From a virus, in the IMG/VR virus record IMGVR_UViG_3300035145_002212, positions 1 to 20,635 of that record: a stretch of 20,635 bases of DNA, one strand, 5' to 3'. Under the pieces are notes generated by a model. It was not told where the DNA came from, did no database searches, and was given only the letters and a program-made list of their open reading frames with translations. Below are positions 1 to 5,997 of this stretch, one piece after another (the stretch's first letter is position 1; every line of letters starts with the position of its first letter). The position numbers and the translations under genes were made by a program.

Positions 1-35
1 GTCTTAACAGGTGTAAAATATTTTTTCCAACTCAT
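1..35 (-). CDS. 5' end of an unidentified phage gene (partial)
   Basis: An ATG on the minus strand at 35-33 opens a frame that runs off the window (MSWKKYFTPVK...). A strong ribosome binding site, GAGGAG (plus-strand CTCCTC at 42-47), lies 6 bases upstream inside the last codons of the tape measure gene. The two genes are separated by a single base, so they probably share a late transcript. Only 11 complete codons are visible. The short aromatic/basic start resembles starts of T4-like head or tail structural proteins, but 11 residues are not enough to name it. Confidence 0.7.
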   Translation of the reverse strand, partial: MSWKKYFTPVK

Positions 36-36
36 T

Positions 37-2262
37 CTACGCTCCTCTCATGTAGTCACCGGATAGCGTAGTAAAACCTTTTCTTATTCTATCGCTCATA
101 TCTACGTTTTGTTTACTTGTATCAACTAGTTGTGTTAATGGTTGTGAAAGTGTGTTATTTAATGCTTCTTCCATAGGTCCTCGCATGTTACCAGGTAAAT
201 TCATTATAGCAGTCTTTAGAGCTTCTAAAGAAGCATTTGCCTGATTGTTATTTGCACCACCATCTCCGATAGTTGTCTTAATTGTATTTAACATTCCATT
301 CAGCATTGCGGTTCCGTTATTGGCAACTCCTTGATCGGCATACGATGCTTGGGCCGCTTGTAGAGCCCCCATTGCACTATTTCTTACTATATCTTGCATC
401 TGACTAGGAGTAACAACTGCTTCTATACCATGCAATGCTGCAAAAGTTTCTTTTCCAAAATTCTTAAATAGTTGTCCTGTTGCACCCATTGTTCCTGTGC
501 TAAACACATTTTTATTTTTTAGCTGTTCTATAATTTTTTTAATAATCTCATCGTTCATCTCGCCGTCTATAATAACATTTTCTGCATTTAGTGTAACAAG
601 ATTTGCTTCTATAGCACTTGCAATACTTTGATTTGCACTGCTTATTAATTCTTTAATAGCTGACGCAGTTGTATCTGGTAAATCTATTGCTTTCAATATT
701 TCCTGTGCTTGGTTTGTTAATTTGTCGGCTTCCTCTTTATTGTTGTTGGCTAATGCTGATTCTGCTGCTAATTCTAATTCATTTGCTTTTATAATAGCAT
801 TTCTTTGTGCAATGAACAACTCTTTTTCTTCGTCACTCATTCCTACTGTAGGAGCTAGATTCATTAATGCACCTTCGCTTGTGTTAATAGCCATTTTGAC
901 CATTTCACTAACGTCTACTCCTTCTACTTGTTTTGCAACTAACTCTGATATATCGCCTATGTTTGTAAAAATTCTTTTAAGTGTTTCTGTTTGCAAGGTT
1001 GCCGCAGTAAATTGAAGGGTTCTTAAACCATCTATATATGCATTAAGTGCCTTTTCGCCTCCAGTAGTTCCCGGAGTTAACTGCATATCTTTTTCAGCTT
1101 TTATCAATTCATTTCTAAATTTTGCAAGTGCATCAGCAGTTGCTTCTTGTCCTGGATTTTGTTGTTTAAATTTTTCAATTAATTCATCTGTTGTTAATGC
1201 TTCTGCTGACTTGTTTAAATCTCCTACTATGTTCATTAAACCTTGTGTATATTCATTTACTCCGCCAAGAATAGCCATGTTTAAAACATCTGTATTAGTT
1301 CTTAAAGCGGCTGCCTGTTGTACTGCAACATCTTGTAATCGTTTTGCTTCAGCTTCGTTTCCTGCTTGTGCGGCTGCTCTAATACCGTGCAGTGTTTGAA
1401 CTAATTCTGGTGCAAAACTATGAAGTGCCATTACTGCCGGGTCATCTGGATTTGGAAATCCTCTAGTAATAATATCAGTAGCAAGATTTCCTATTGTACC
1501 GCCCATTTTTCCTAGTCGTTGTACTGTTCCTGCAACTTCGTCTCTAACTTGCTCGTCAACAGATTGTGCAAACGCAAAAATATTTCCTTGACGGCTTATA
1601 TCTGCTCTTTCCGCTGCAAGAGCGTCAGCTTGTTCTCCAGTTAACCTTGATAGTTTATCCATTTCTTCTGCAAACTCTGCGGCCCGCATATTTCTTATCC
1701 TATCATTTTTATTGCTTCTTATATTATTAACATTAGCGATAGCATCATACTGTAGGAATCTTTCATTTATAGTATCAGTTGTCATACCAAGCAATTCTAA
1801 TCTTTCACGTAATTTTAAAAAATCACCGTTAGTGGCTTGTAAAAAAACACTTTGTCTTGACAAGAATGTATTAATGCCTTGATTAGCTGTGTTACCAAGT
1901 TGTGCAAATACTTGTGCGTTTTCTCCTGCTAAAGTAGCTAAATCTTCTAAACGTAAATTTGCTCTTCCTGCTGTGATTGACATTGTATCAAGTTCGTTAC
2001 CAAAATTGATACCTCTTGTAGTCAAATCACGCCAAACTCCTACGTATGCTTCTGCTCCTGCCATAACAGATGCAATAGTATCACCTGCTCCACCAAATGC
2101 TTTTAGAACCGGTCCGGCTGCATCAGAAAAACTTTTTGGGGCACCTTGTAAGATGCCAGTTACTGTTTTACCAAACGCTGTTGTAAGTTTATCAACAGCA
2201 GCTCTGTTCTTATTAAACGCATCCGTGTTCTTGTTTACTGATTCTGTATTTTCTGTTACCAT
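37..2262 (-). CDS. Tail tape measure protein (gp29-like), 741 aa
   Basis: Probable tape measure of a contractile tail, which sets tail length and lies inside the tube. The sequence is long, mostly helical and rich in Ala, Asn, Glu and Leu. A Gly/Ala-rich amphipathic stretch sits near residues 40-75 and long helical segments fill most of 100-560. Around residues 590-620 is a Gly/Phe-rich motif (GTMGATGQLFKNFGKE followed by LHGIEAVVT) of the kind found near the C terminus of tape measure and large tail proteins of marine T4-like phages. T4 gp29 is 590 aa, so this is somewhat longer. The start has GGAG 12 bases upstream, a little far. The gene is transcribed away from the gp26-type gene from a head-to-head late promoter. 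Assignment rests on composition, the motif and neighbours; another large tail structural protein is the alternative. Confidence 0.72.
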   Translation of the reverse strand: MVTENTESVNKNTDAFNKNRAAVDKLTTAFGKTVTGILQGAPKSFSDAAGPVLKAFGGAGDTIASVMAGAEAYVGVWRDLTTRGINFGNELDTMSITAGRANLRLEDLATLAGENAQVFAQLGNTANQGINTFLSRQSVFLQATNGDFLKLRERLELLGMTTDTINERFLQYDAIANVNNIRSNKNDRIRNMRAAEFAEEMDKLSRLTGEQADALAAERADISRQGNIFAFAQSVDEQVRDEVAGTVQRLGKMGGTIGNLATDIITRGFPNPDDPAVMALHSFAPELVQTLHGIRAAAQAGNEAEAKRLQDVAVQQAAALRTNTDVLNMAILGGVNEYTQGLMNIVGDLNKSAEALTTDELIEKFKQQNPGQEATADALAKFRNELIKAEKDMQLTPGTTGGEKALNAYIDGLRTLQFTAATLQTETLKRIFTNIGDISELVAKQVEGVDVSEMVKMAINTSEGALMNLAPTVGMSDEEKELFIAQRNAIIKANELELAAESALANNNKEEADKLTNQAQEILKAIDLPDTTASAIKELISSANQSIASAIEANLVTLNAENVIIDGEMNDEIIKKIIEQLKNKNVFSTGTMGATGQLFKNFGKETFAALHGIEAVVTPSQMQDIVRNSAMGALQAAQASYADQGVANNGTAMLNGMLNTIKTTIGDGGANNNQANASLEALKTAIMNLPGNMRGPMEEALNNTLSQPLTQLVDTSKQNVDMSDRIRKGFTTLSGDYMRGA

Positions 2263-2294
2263 TTCAGAATTGTTCTCCAGGCGATTTTTTACTC

Positions 2295-2301
2295 ATAAAT
2301 A
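2295..2301 (+). promoter_or_regulatory. Late-type promoter element ATAAATA for the gp26-type gene
   Basis: The sequence TCATAAATAG matches the core of T4-type late promoters (TATAAATA), which are read by a gp55-class sigma factor; such a factor is encoded in this window. It lies 33 bases before the ATG at 2335, leaving room for a short leader with TAGGA (2322-2326) as ribosome binding site. Seen as a motif only. Confidence 0.6.
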
Positions 2302-2311
2302 GTTTATAATA

Positions 2312-2318
2312 TATTTAT
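2312..2318 (-). promoter_or_regulatory. Late-type promoter element ATAAATA for the tape measure gene
   Basis: On the minus strand the sequence reads GGATAAATATAT. It is a T4-type late promoter core about 50 bases before the tape measure start. It is only 10 bases from the opposing plus-strand copy, so the two late transcripts are launched head to head from one 24-base stretch. Confidence 0.55.
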
Positions 2319-2334
2319 CCGTAGGATACAATGC

Positions 2335-3174
2335 ATGGAAAACAATACAAGTCCACTACAAAAATACCAAAGACAACCTAAACTGTATATTGATTTACCC
2401 AGTCAAGGTGTGTGGTATAATGAAAATGTAGTAACAAAATACAAAGATCTTGAAGTTTATAGCATGACTGCTAATGACGAAATATCTATAAAAACACCTG
2501 ACGCATTATTTTCAGGTATGACAGTTAAAACAATTATAGAAAATTGTGTTCCTAGTATTAAAGATGCATGGCATATTAATAGTATAGATCTTGACTACAT
2601 ACTTGCGGCAATTAGATTAGCAAGTTATGGCGACTCTATAACAATTGAAAAGAAATGCACTAAATGTGATAATGAAGATCAATACGCTATACCTGTACAA
2701 CCTATGCTAGATCATTTACAAAACACAAAACCTATATTTGACATTGAGGTTGAAGGGTTTAAAATACACATTCGTCCTCTTACATACAAAGAAATTGTTG
2801 AAAACAATCAATCAAATATGCATGTGAGTAGATCTTTACGTCAAGTTTTAAAAAGTTTTGCTGATGATGATCCAAAACAAGGCGAACATGTTGAAAAAAT
2901 GTACGATGAGCTCAATCAAAGAACTAAAGAAGTTGTTTGTAGAGTGATTACTATGATTACTACTCCAGACGGAGATAACGAACAAAATCAGCAATTTATA
3001 AGAGATTTTATTTTAAACGGCGAACCTGTGTTTTATAATACAATACAAGAAAGGTTTATAAACAATAATGATTTGCTAACTTTACCTCCAACAAAGGTAG
3101 AGTGTAGTGAATGCGGTGCTGAATCGGATATCAAAACCGAACTGGATTATTCAAATTTTTTCTCCAAAACCTAA
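2335..3174 (+). CDS. T4 gp26-type baseplate hub / tail-assembly protein, 279 aa (zero-frame product)
   Basis: This resembles the T4 gp26 family of small hub or tail-assembly proteins; T4 gp26 is 208 aa. The N terminus has the family-like segment KLYIDLPSQGVWY (residues 17-28). Two Cys-x-x-Cys pairs, C108/C111 and C257/C260, could form a zinc ribbon. The ATG at 2335 has TAGGA 8 bases upstream. The frame ends at TAA 3172-3174, ten bases after an A-AAT-TTT-TTC slippery run. A ribosome that slips back one base there would add 77 residues encoded to 3395, giving a 353-residue protein. The gene is a one-gene plus-strand island between the tape measure and a minus-strand unknown gene. A role as tail assembly chaperone for the tape measure is inferred from the frameshift arrangement and the neighbour; baseplate hub assembly is the traditional label. 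Confidence 0.75.
   Translation: MENNTSPLQKYQRQPKLYIDLPSQGVWYNENVVTKYKDLEVYSMTANDEISIKTPDALFSGMTVKTIIENCVPSIKDAWHINSIDLDYILAAIRLASYGDSITIEKKCTKCDNEDQYAIPVQPMLDHLQNTKPIFDIEVEGFKIHIRPLTYKEIVENNQSNMHVSRSLRQVLKSFADDDPKQGEHVEKMYDELNQRTKEVVCRVITMITTPDGDNEQNQQFIRDFILNGEPVFYNTIQERFINNNDLLTLPPTKVECSECGAESDIKTELDYSNFFSKT
3153..3162 (+). promoter_or_regulatory. Candidate -1 ribosomal frameshift site (A-AAT-TTT-TTC)
   Basis: In the frame of the gp26-type gene the codons read TCA AAT TTT TTC TCC. Two overlapping canonical X-XXY-YYZ heptamers are present: A-AAT-TTT (3153-3159) and T-TTT-TTC (3156-3162). After a -1 slip, reading continues CTC CAA AAC CTA ATC and stays open to the TAA at 3393-3395. Without a slip, translation ends at 3174. 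The motif and frames are seen directly; that slippage occurs is inference. Confidence 0.7.
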
Positions 3175-3395
3175 TCCCACTCGAGGACTCTGACATACTT
3201 GAGTTTTCTAATAAACTAGACAACGAAGTAAAACAACTCAAACACGAAGTATACAAGCTGTCTTGGTATATGCGAGGTGGTGTTAGTGCTACTGTGCTGT
3301 TCAATGACACTGACGTAGAAGATTTAAAAATTCTAGGTAAAATTATTACTGAAAATATTGAATCTACAAAGAAAAGTGGACTAAACTTAATTTAA
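3162..3395 (+). CDS. -1 frame extension of the gp26-type gene (gp51-position domain), 77 codons
   Basis: This frame is open from 3123, just after a TGA, to TAA 3393-3395. It encodes a well-formed helical domain with LEDSDILEF, then an amphipathic helix, KLSWYMRGG and a C-terminal TKKSGLNL. From memory, short proteins with the WYMRGG core and a TKK-type tail follow gp26 in other marine T4-like phages; this was not checked. Between 3123 and 3269 there is no ATG, GTG or TTG. The only start-like codons are CTG at 3258 and ATG at 3270, and the latter would leave 41 residues without the N-terminal half. The frame lies exactly -1 relative to the upstream gene across the slippery run. It is therefore most likely translated as the C-terminal part of a 353-residue fusion. 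It overlaps the stop of the convergent minus-strand gene by 4 bases. Initiation at a non-standard codon is the alternative. Confidence 0.72.
   Translation, partial: LQNLIPLEDSDILEFSNKLDNEVKQLKHEVYKLSWYMRGGVSATVLFNDTDVEDLKILGKIITENIESTKKSGLNLI
3179..3204 (+). other. Hairpin downstream of the slippery run
   Basis: ACTCGAG (3179-3185) pairs with CTTGAGT (3198-3204): 7 pairs including one G-U, with a 12-base loop. It starts 16 bases after the slippery run. That is further than the usual 5-9 base spacer for a frameshift stimulator, so it may be only a weak stimulator or incidental. Confidence 0.35.
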
Positions 3396-4798
3396 TCAAA
3401 CTTTACATTACTCGGATTCGGCGGCAACACATCTTGTGATTGATCTGGCGGTTCTATAGTTACATCTGCTGAATTAATATTATTCCAAGCATCTTGTGTT
3501 GAACGTGTAATGTCATCTCCGTCTAGTTTTACGTGATCATCTACTGCGTCTATTGCAGTTTTGAGTACCGGAGCAGTGATGTTTTCTCTATACTTATCAG
3601 CAAGTTCTTGAGCAATAGTACCTTCAATCCTGTCATGTGCCATCATTGCCCACGGAGCCATCCATTCTTTAGCTGTTTGCATCCACATACTGCTTAAAAT
3701 TGTTACTGTGGCTTGCTTTCCTACTTCTGTGTTCATTAACCATCTTACGCCAAAGTAAATAGCTAGTTCGGTCAAAACAAATATAACTACATTTACCGCT
3801 GCGGCACCAAGTAGCCCAACACCGAGCCCAGCGGATCCTGCTCCAAAAATAACAGCGGCGCCAACAGCTCTTACGTACCTTATTAGTGCCGCGGCAGCTT
3901 TTGCAGATGATATTGCAGCATTTGTCAAAACTAACATAATAGGAGCTGTCTGCATAGCAAATATATTAACTTCCAGTACTTCGTGTGCAGCTAGCCTTTG
4001 GTTTAGTAGTCTCTGCTGTTCGGCAAAATCTATTTCACCTTCGCTGTATCTCTTAATAACTTCTTGTTCATAAAGAAAAAGTTTTGCTCTTTCGTCTCTA
4101 AGTTTATTACGTAATTCTTCGTATGCTGGAATACTTGCTAGTCCTAGTATTCCTAAAAGTTTACCAAATGGTCCACGAGGTTTAAAAATTTGTTTTTTAC
4201 CAACGTCTTGATCTTTCATTGCCTGAAGGCGTTTTTTAGGATCGTTGTCGGCATTCCGTTCTGCTCTACGTGATCGTAGAGTTTTAAGACGACCTTCCAT
4301 TTGATCTATGTCATCTTGTGTAAAGTAAACTCCGTTGCGTTTTACAGGAATGCCTCTTCTAAGATCTCTTCTTTCTTTTCTTCTAAGATTCATTTCCTTT
4401 TTGGTCATTAATTCGTCAGGATCCATTTTAGCTACGTCTGCTCTAGGCTCATAACGTCCTATAGGAGTATTGCTAGTATCCGGTTTTTGAATAATAGGAT
4501 CTTTACTTCCAGCCGAAGTTGGTACGGTGCCAGATCTAAGATTTCCTCCACCGTCAAAATCTAAACGTGGCATTCCTTTTGCAGTTCTAGCTGAATTTAC
4601 AAAGCCACCTCTATATTTTTTTGGAATAGGTCCTTTTCTAATATCAGGAAACTCTTTTTTTGCTTGAGGAGAAATATCAGTAACAACAAAAGTATTACCA
4701 GCCCATCTAGCAGTGATTCCTTTCCACTTGGCGATATCGCCAGTGTCTAATTCGAAAGCACCTACATTTTCAACGAGTATTTCATTTATTGCTACCAT
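3392..4798 (-). CDS. Unknown phage protein with hydrophobic helices, 468 aa
   Basis: I do not recognise a family. Residues 1-90 look globular (KWKGITARWAGN) and are followed by a Gly/Ser/Pro-rich stretch (80-115). A very basic Arg/Lys-rich region spans 130-200. A charged helical region spans about 225-270. Strongly hydrophobic Ala/Val/Ile-rich helices lie near 277-300 and 309-350, then an amphipathic Trp/Met-rich part near 368-390 and an acidic C terminus. The hydrophobic helices could cross a membrane or be buried in the virion, as in proteins that travel in the tail or head. The start has AAGGA 8 bases upstream and sits behind a tandem late-promoter motif, which argues for a virion protein made late. 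Its 3' end overlaps the convergent gp26 -1 frame extension by 4 bases. It could equally be a late lysis or envelope-acting protein. Confidence 0.8.
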   Translation of the reverse strand: MVAINEILVENVGAFELDTGDIAKWKGITARWAGNTFVVTDISPQAKKEFPDIRKGPIPKKYRGGFVNSARTAKGMPRLDFDGGGNLRSGTVPTSAGSKDPIIQKPDTSNTPIGRYEPRADVAKMDPDELMTKKEMNLRRKERRDLRRGIPVKRNGVYFTQDDIDQMEGRLKTLRSRRAERNADNDPKKRLQAMKDQDVGKKQIFKPRGPFGKLLGILGLASIPAYEELRNKLRDERAKLFLYEQEVIKRYSEGEIDFAEQQRLLNQRLAAHEVLEVNIFAMQTAPIMLVLTNAAISSAKAAAALIRYVRAVGAAVIFGAGSAGLGVGLLGAAAVNVVIFVLTELAIYFGVRWLMNTEVGKQATVTILSSMWMQTAKEWMAPWAMMAHDRIEGTIAQELADKYRENITAPVLKTAIDAVDDHVKLDGDDITRSTQDAWNNINSADVTIEPPDQSQDVLPPNPSNVKFD

Positions 4799-4822
4799 CT
4801 GAATATTCCTTTGTAATAAGTG

Positions 4823-4836
4823 TATTTATTATTTAT
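4823..4836 (-). promoter_or_regulatory. Tandem late-type promoter, two adjacent ATAAATA copies
   Basis: The minus strand reads ATAAATAATAAATAC, two directly abutting copies of the T4 late promoter core, 25-38 bases before the start of the 468-residue gene. This is the only doubled copy I saw in the window. Confidence 0.6.
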
Positions 4837-4856
4837 TGTTTCGTTTCACGAAACAA
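4836..4856. repeat. Inverted repeat TTGTTTCG / CGAAACAA
   Basis: An 8-base-pair perfect stem with a 5-base loop (TTTCA). It abuts the tandem late promoter on its upstream side. There is only a short GTTTT after it on the plus strand, so it is a poor terminator; it could insulate the promoter from upstream transcription. Confidence 0.45.
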
Positions 4857-4871
4857 GTTTTCGCTAACGCT

Positions 4872-4895
4872 CAAACTAAACACTTCGTTTGTTTG
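4872..4895. repeat. Inverted repeat CAAAC(T)AAAC / GTTTGTTTG
   Basis: Nine pairs with one bulged T around a 5-base loop (ACTTC). It is one of three hairpins spaced within 100 bases. Confidence 0.35.
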
Positions 4896-4914
4896 ATATA
4901 ATTTATGAAGAAAC

Positions 4915-4937
4915 ACATTAACACGAAGTGTTAATGT
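4915..4937. terminator. Perfect 10-bp hairpin with 3-base loop, possible terminator
   Basis: ACATTAACAC and GTGTTAATGT are perfectly complementary around GAA (TTC on the minus strand). The stem is AT-rich. T-rich but interrupted tails follow on both strands (TTAAGTTT on plus, GTTTCTTC on minus). A weak bidirectional terminator is plausible; for the minus strand it would end the gp47-gp46-nuclease transcript. Confidence 0.4.
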
Positions 4938-4962
4938 TTAAGTTTCATGTAGATTGTTTCAG

Positions 4963-5010
4963 TCAGACGGAACCTGTTACGGTTCCATCAAACTCAAGAA
5001 AATGCTTCAT
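4963..5010 (-). CDS. Possible 15-residue micro-ORF (MKHFLEFDGTVTGSV)
   Basis: An ATG at 5010-5008 has GGAG (plus-strand CTCC, 5020-5023) 9 bases upstream and reads 15 codons to TGA at 4965-4963. The last codons fall in a perfect 6-bp hairpin (GGAACC / GGTTCC, 4969-4986). A frame this short arises easily by chance, and no family is recognised. Confidence 0.2.
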   Translation of the reverse strand: MKHFLEFDGTVTGSV

Positions 5011-5109
5011 GTGAGTCCGCTCCAGCCGAGACTTGGAAGTAGGTGTTTTCTGCTGTACAATGGGCTCTGACCTTTCCCAACCTACGTCGACATATGTAAC
5101 ATATAGAGT

Positions 5110-5128
5110 GCATAAGACGGTCTTATGC
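5110..5128. repeat. Perfect 9-base inverted repeat GCATAAGAC-G-GTCTTATGC
   Basis: A 19-base palindrome with a single central base. As RNA it would fold to about 7 pairs with a 5-base loop. On the plus strand it is followed by TTTCTGT. Its symmetry would equally suit a dimeric protein-binding site. Confidence 0.4.
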
Positions 5129-5319
5129 TTTCTGTATAATACATTACCCGTTGCTTCGTTCCTGTGCATACGGTTTTTATGTACATTGCAGTTTTTCGAC
5201 AGCCAACATTCCATCTATGCCAATCAAACACCCTACTACCGGATGCCGCTCAGCATGTTACGTGTGCTCCTATACGGATGCTTTTTCCACAGCGGTATTT
5301 CTAGTCTGGCCCGCTAACC

Positions 5320-5769
5320 TTATGTGTTGGATTGTTTTGCCTGTATGGTGTGTTCTAGCAATGCCTTACGCAATTTATCGGAACCGCCAACTCTAACATT
5401 AATAATTCCATTGTAATACTCATCCGTCTCTAACACACGGCGGTCAAATTGCTCTCTAGCCTCAATATATGACATTTCACCTCTGCCTTTGCAAAGGTAA
5501 AGTATTTCTCTTGTAAAATTTTCTGCGCCTAGTGCTTCAACATCAGCTTGTAGTCTATCAGATGAACCCCAATAGTCTCGCCAATCACTTTCTTTGTAGC
5601 CTCTGCGTTTATTTTTCTTGCCTTTGAGAGGTGGCTTTGTGGTTTTAAACTTTGCTAGTTTCTTGCCTATATACTTTTGCTCTGTTTTTTTATTAGTAAT
5701 AAGGTAAACAAATCCTTCATACTCTTCAGGTATCACATCAATTTGTTTTCCTTTGTAAGTCCAGTGCAT
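5320..5769 (-). CDS. SegE-like GIY-YIG endonuclease, 149 aa
   Basis: A small free-standing DNA endonuclease of the GIY-YIG superfamily, of the type called SegE in T4-like phages. The GIY half appears as GFVYLITN (residues 19-26) and the YIG half as KYIGKK (32-37). Arg64 within the SDWRDYW segment and Glu103/Glu106 in YIEAREQF are candidates for the catalytic Arg and the metal-binding Glu of the fold. No separate DNA-binding domain is seen beyond the basic stretch at 36-60. It follows the 66-residue gene by 26 bases and ends the gp47-gp46 transcription unit. No intron-split gene is visible beside it, so it is free-standing here. In such phages these proteins may act as mobile endonucleases or as domesticated nucleases; the sequence does not decide. 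Confidence 0.75.
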   Translation of the reverse strand: MHWTYKGKQIDVIPEEYEGFVYLITNKKTEQKYIGKKLAKFKTTKPPLKGKKNKRRGYKESDWRDYWGSSDRLQADVEALGAENFTREILYLCKGRGEMSYIEAREQFDRRVLETDEYYNGIINVRVGGSDKLRKALLEHTIQAKQSNT

Positions 5770-5795
5770 GAACTTACTTACCGATGCCTTTTATT

Positions 5796-5996
5796 TTATT
5801 TTTCTTTTCTGGTTTCTCGTGTAGTTTGATGCTTGTTGTGTATCTCGTCAGCACGTTCTTTTGCTAATGCTCGTATGTCTCGTAGACATTTTCTAACATA
5901 GCGATGTGTTCGTACTGAATTACGTTGCTCAAACTTTTCGTTTGCTTTAAAATATTCTAAGTATGCCTGTACTAGTTGATCGTGTGTATCATCCAT
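5796..5996 (-). CDS. Small conserved-looking protein of unknown function, 66 aa
   Basis: A short, highly charged, helical protein with alternating acidic and basic residues (NEKFEQRNSVRTHRYVRKCLRD) and a basic C terminus. It starts one base after the gp46 stop codon, so it is probably translated by coupling with gp46. Small proteins of similar look occur in this position in marine T4-like phages, from memory only. No known motif is visible. It could modulate the gp46/gp47 nuclease, but only position supports that. Confidence 0.7.
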   Translation of the reverse strand: MDDTHDQLVQAYLEYFKANEKFEQRNSVRTHRYVRKCLRDIRALAKERADEIHNKHQTTRETRKEK

Positions 5997-5997
5997 T

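Larger units (their letters stand above)
4799..5319. other. Non-coding, hairpin-rich spacer (about 520 bases)
   Basis: No convincing long gene is seen here. Several short reading frames exist on both strands, but their composition is odd (Cys-, His- and Arg-rich) and I do not recognise them. At least five perfect or near-perfect inverted repeats occur between 4836 and 5128 and are listed separately where useful. By hand count the part from 5011 to 5320 is about 46% G+C, which looks higher than much of the coding DNA around it. I found no tRNA with a recognisable T-arm and no CRISPR-type spacing. It may hold terminators for both flanking units, a small structured RNA, or the remains of a lost gene. 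Confidence 0.55.

Noticed and set aside
3270-3395. Separate 41-residue gene starting at ATG 3270
   Set aside because: It would discard the first half of a domain that is continuous in frame from the slippery run, and no ribosome site precedes it.
5135-5140. TATAAT on the plus strand as a promoter
   Set aside because: No acceptable -35 at 16-18 bases upstream and no gene follows on that strand.
4963-5214. 83-residue minus-strand ORF in the spacer
   Set aside because: No close ribosome site at its ATG, Cys/His/Arg-rich composition unlike the phage's proteins, no recognised family, and it runs through two perfect hairpins.
5033-5317. 94-residue plus-strand ORF overlapping the same spacer
   Set aside because: Composition is atypical, there is no clear ribosome site, and it overlaps hairpins and an equally weak ORF on the other strand.
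4799-5319. tRNA, tmRNA or CRISPR in the spacer
   Set aside because: No T-arm with a TTCRA loop in a cloverleaf context and no regularly spaced repeats were found on either strand.
5283-5320. Group I intron core suggested by CAGACTAGA beside a GIY-YIG gene
   Set aside because: Only one short R-like motif was seen on the minus strand, with no matching P7 partner and no interrupted gene flanking it.
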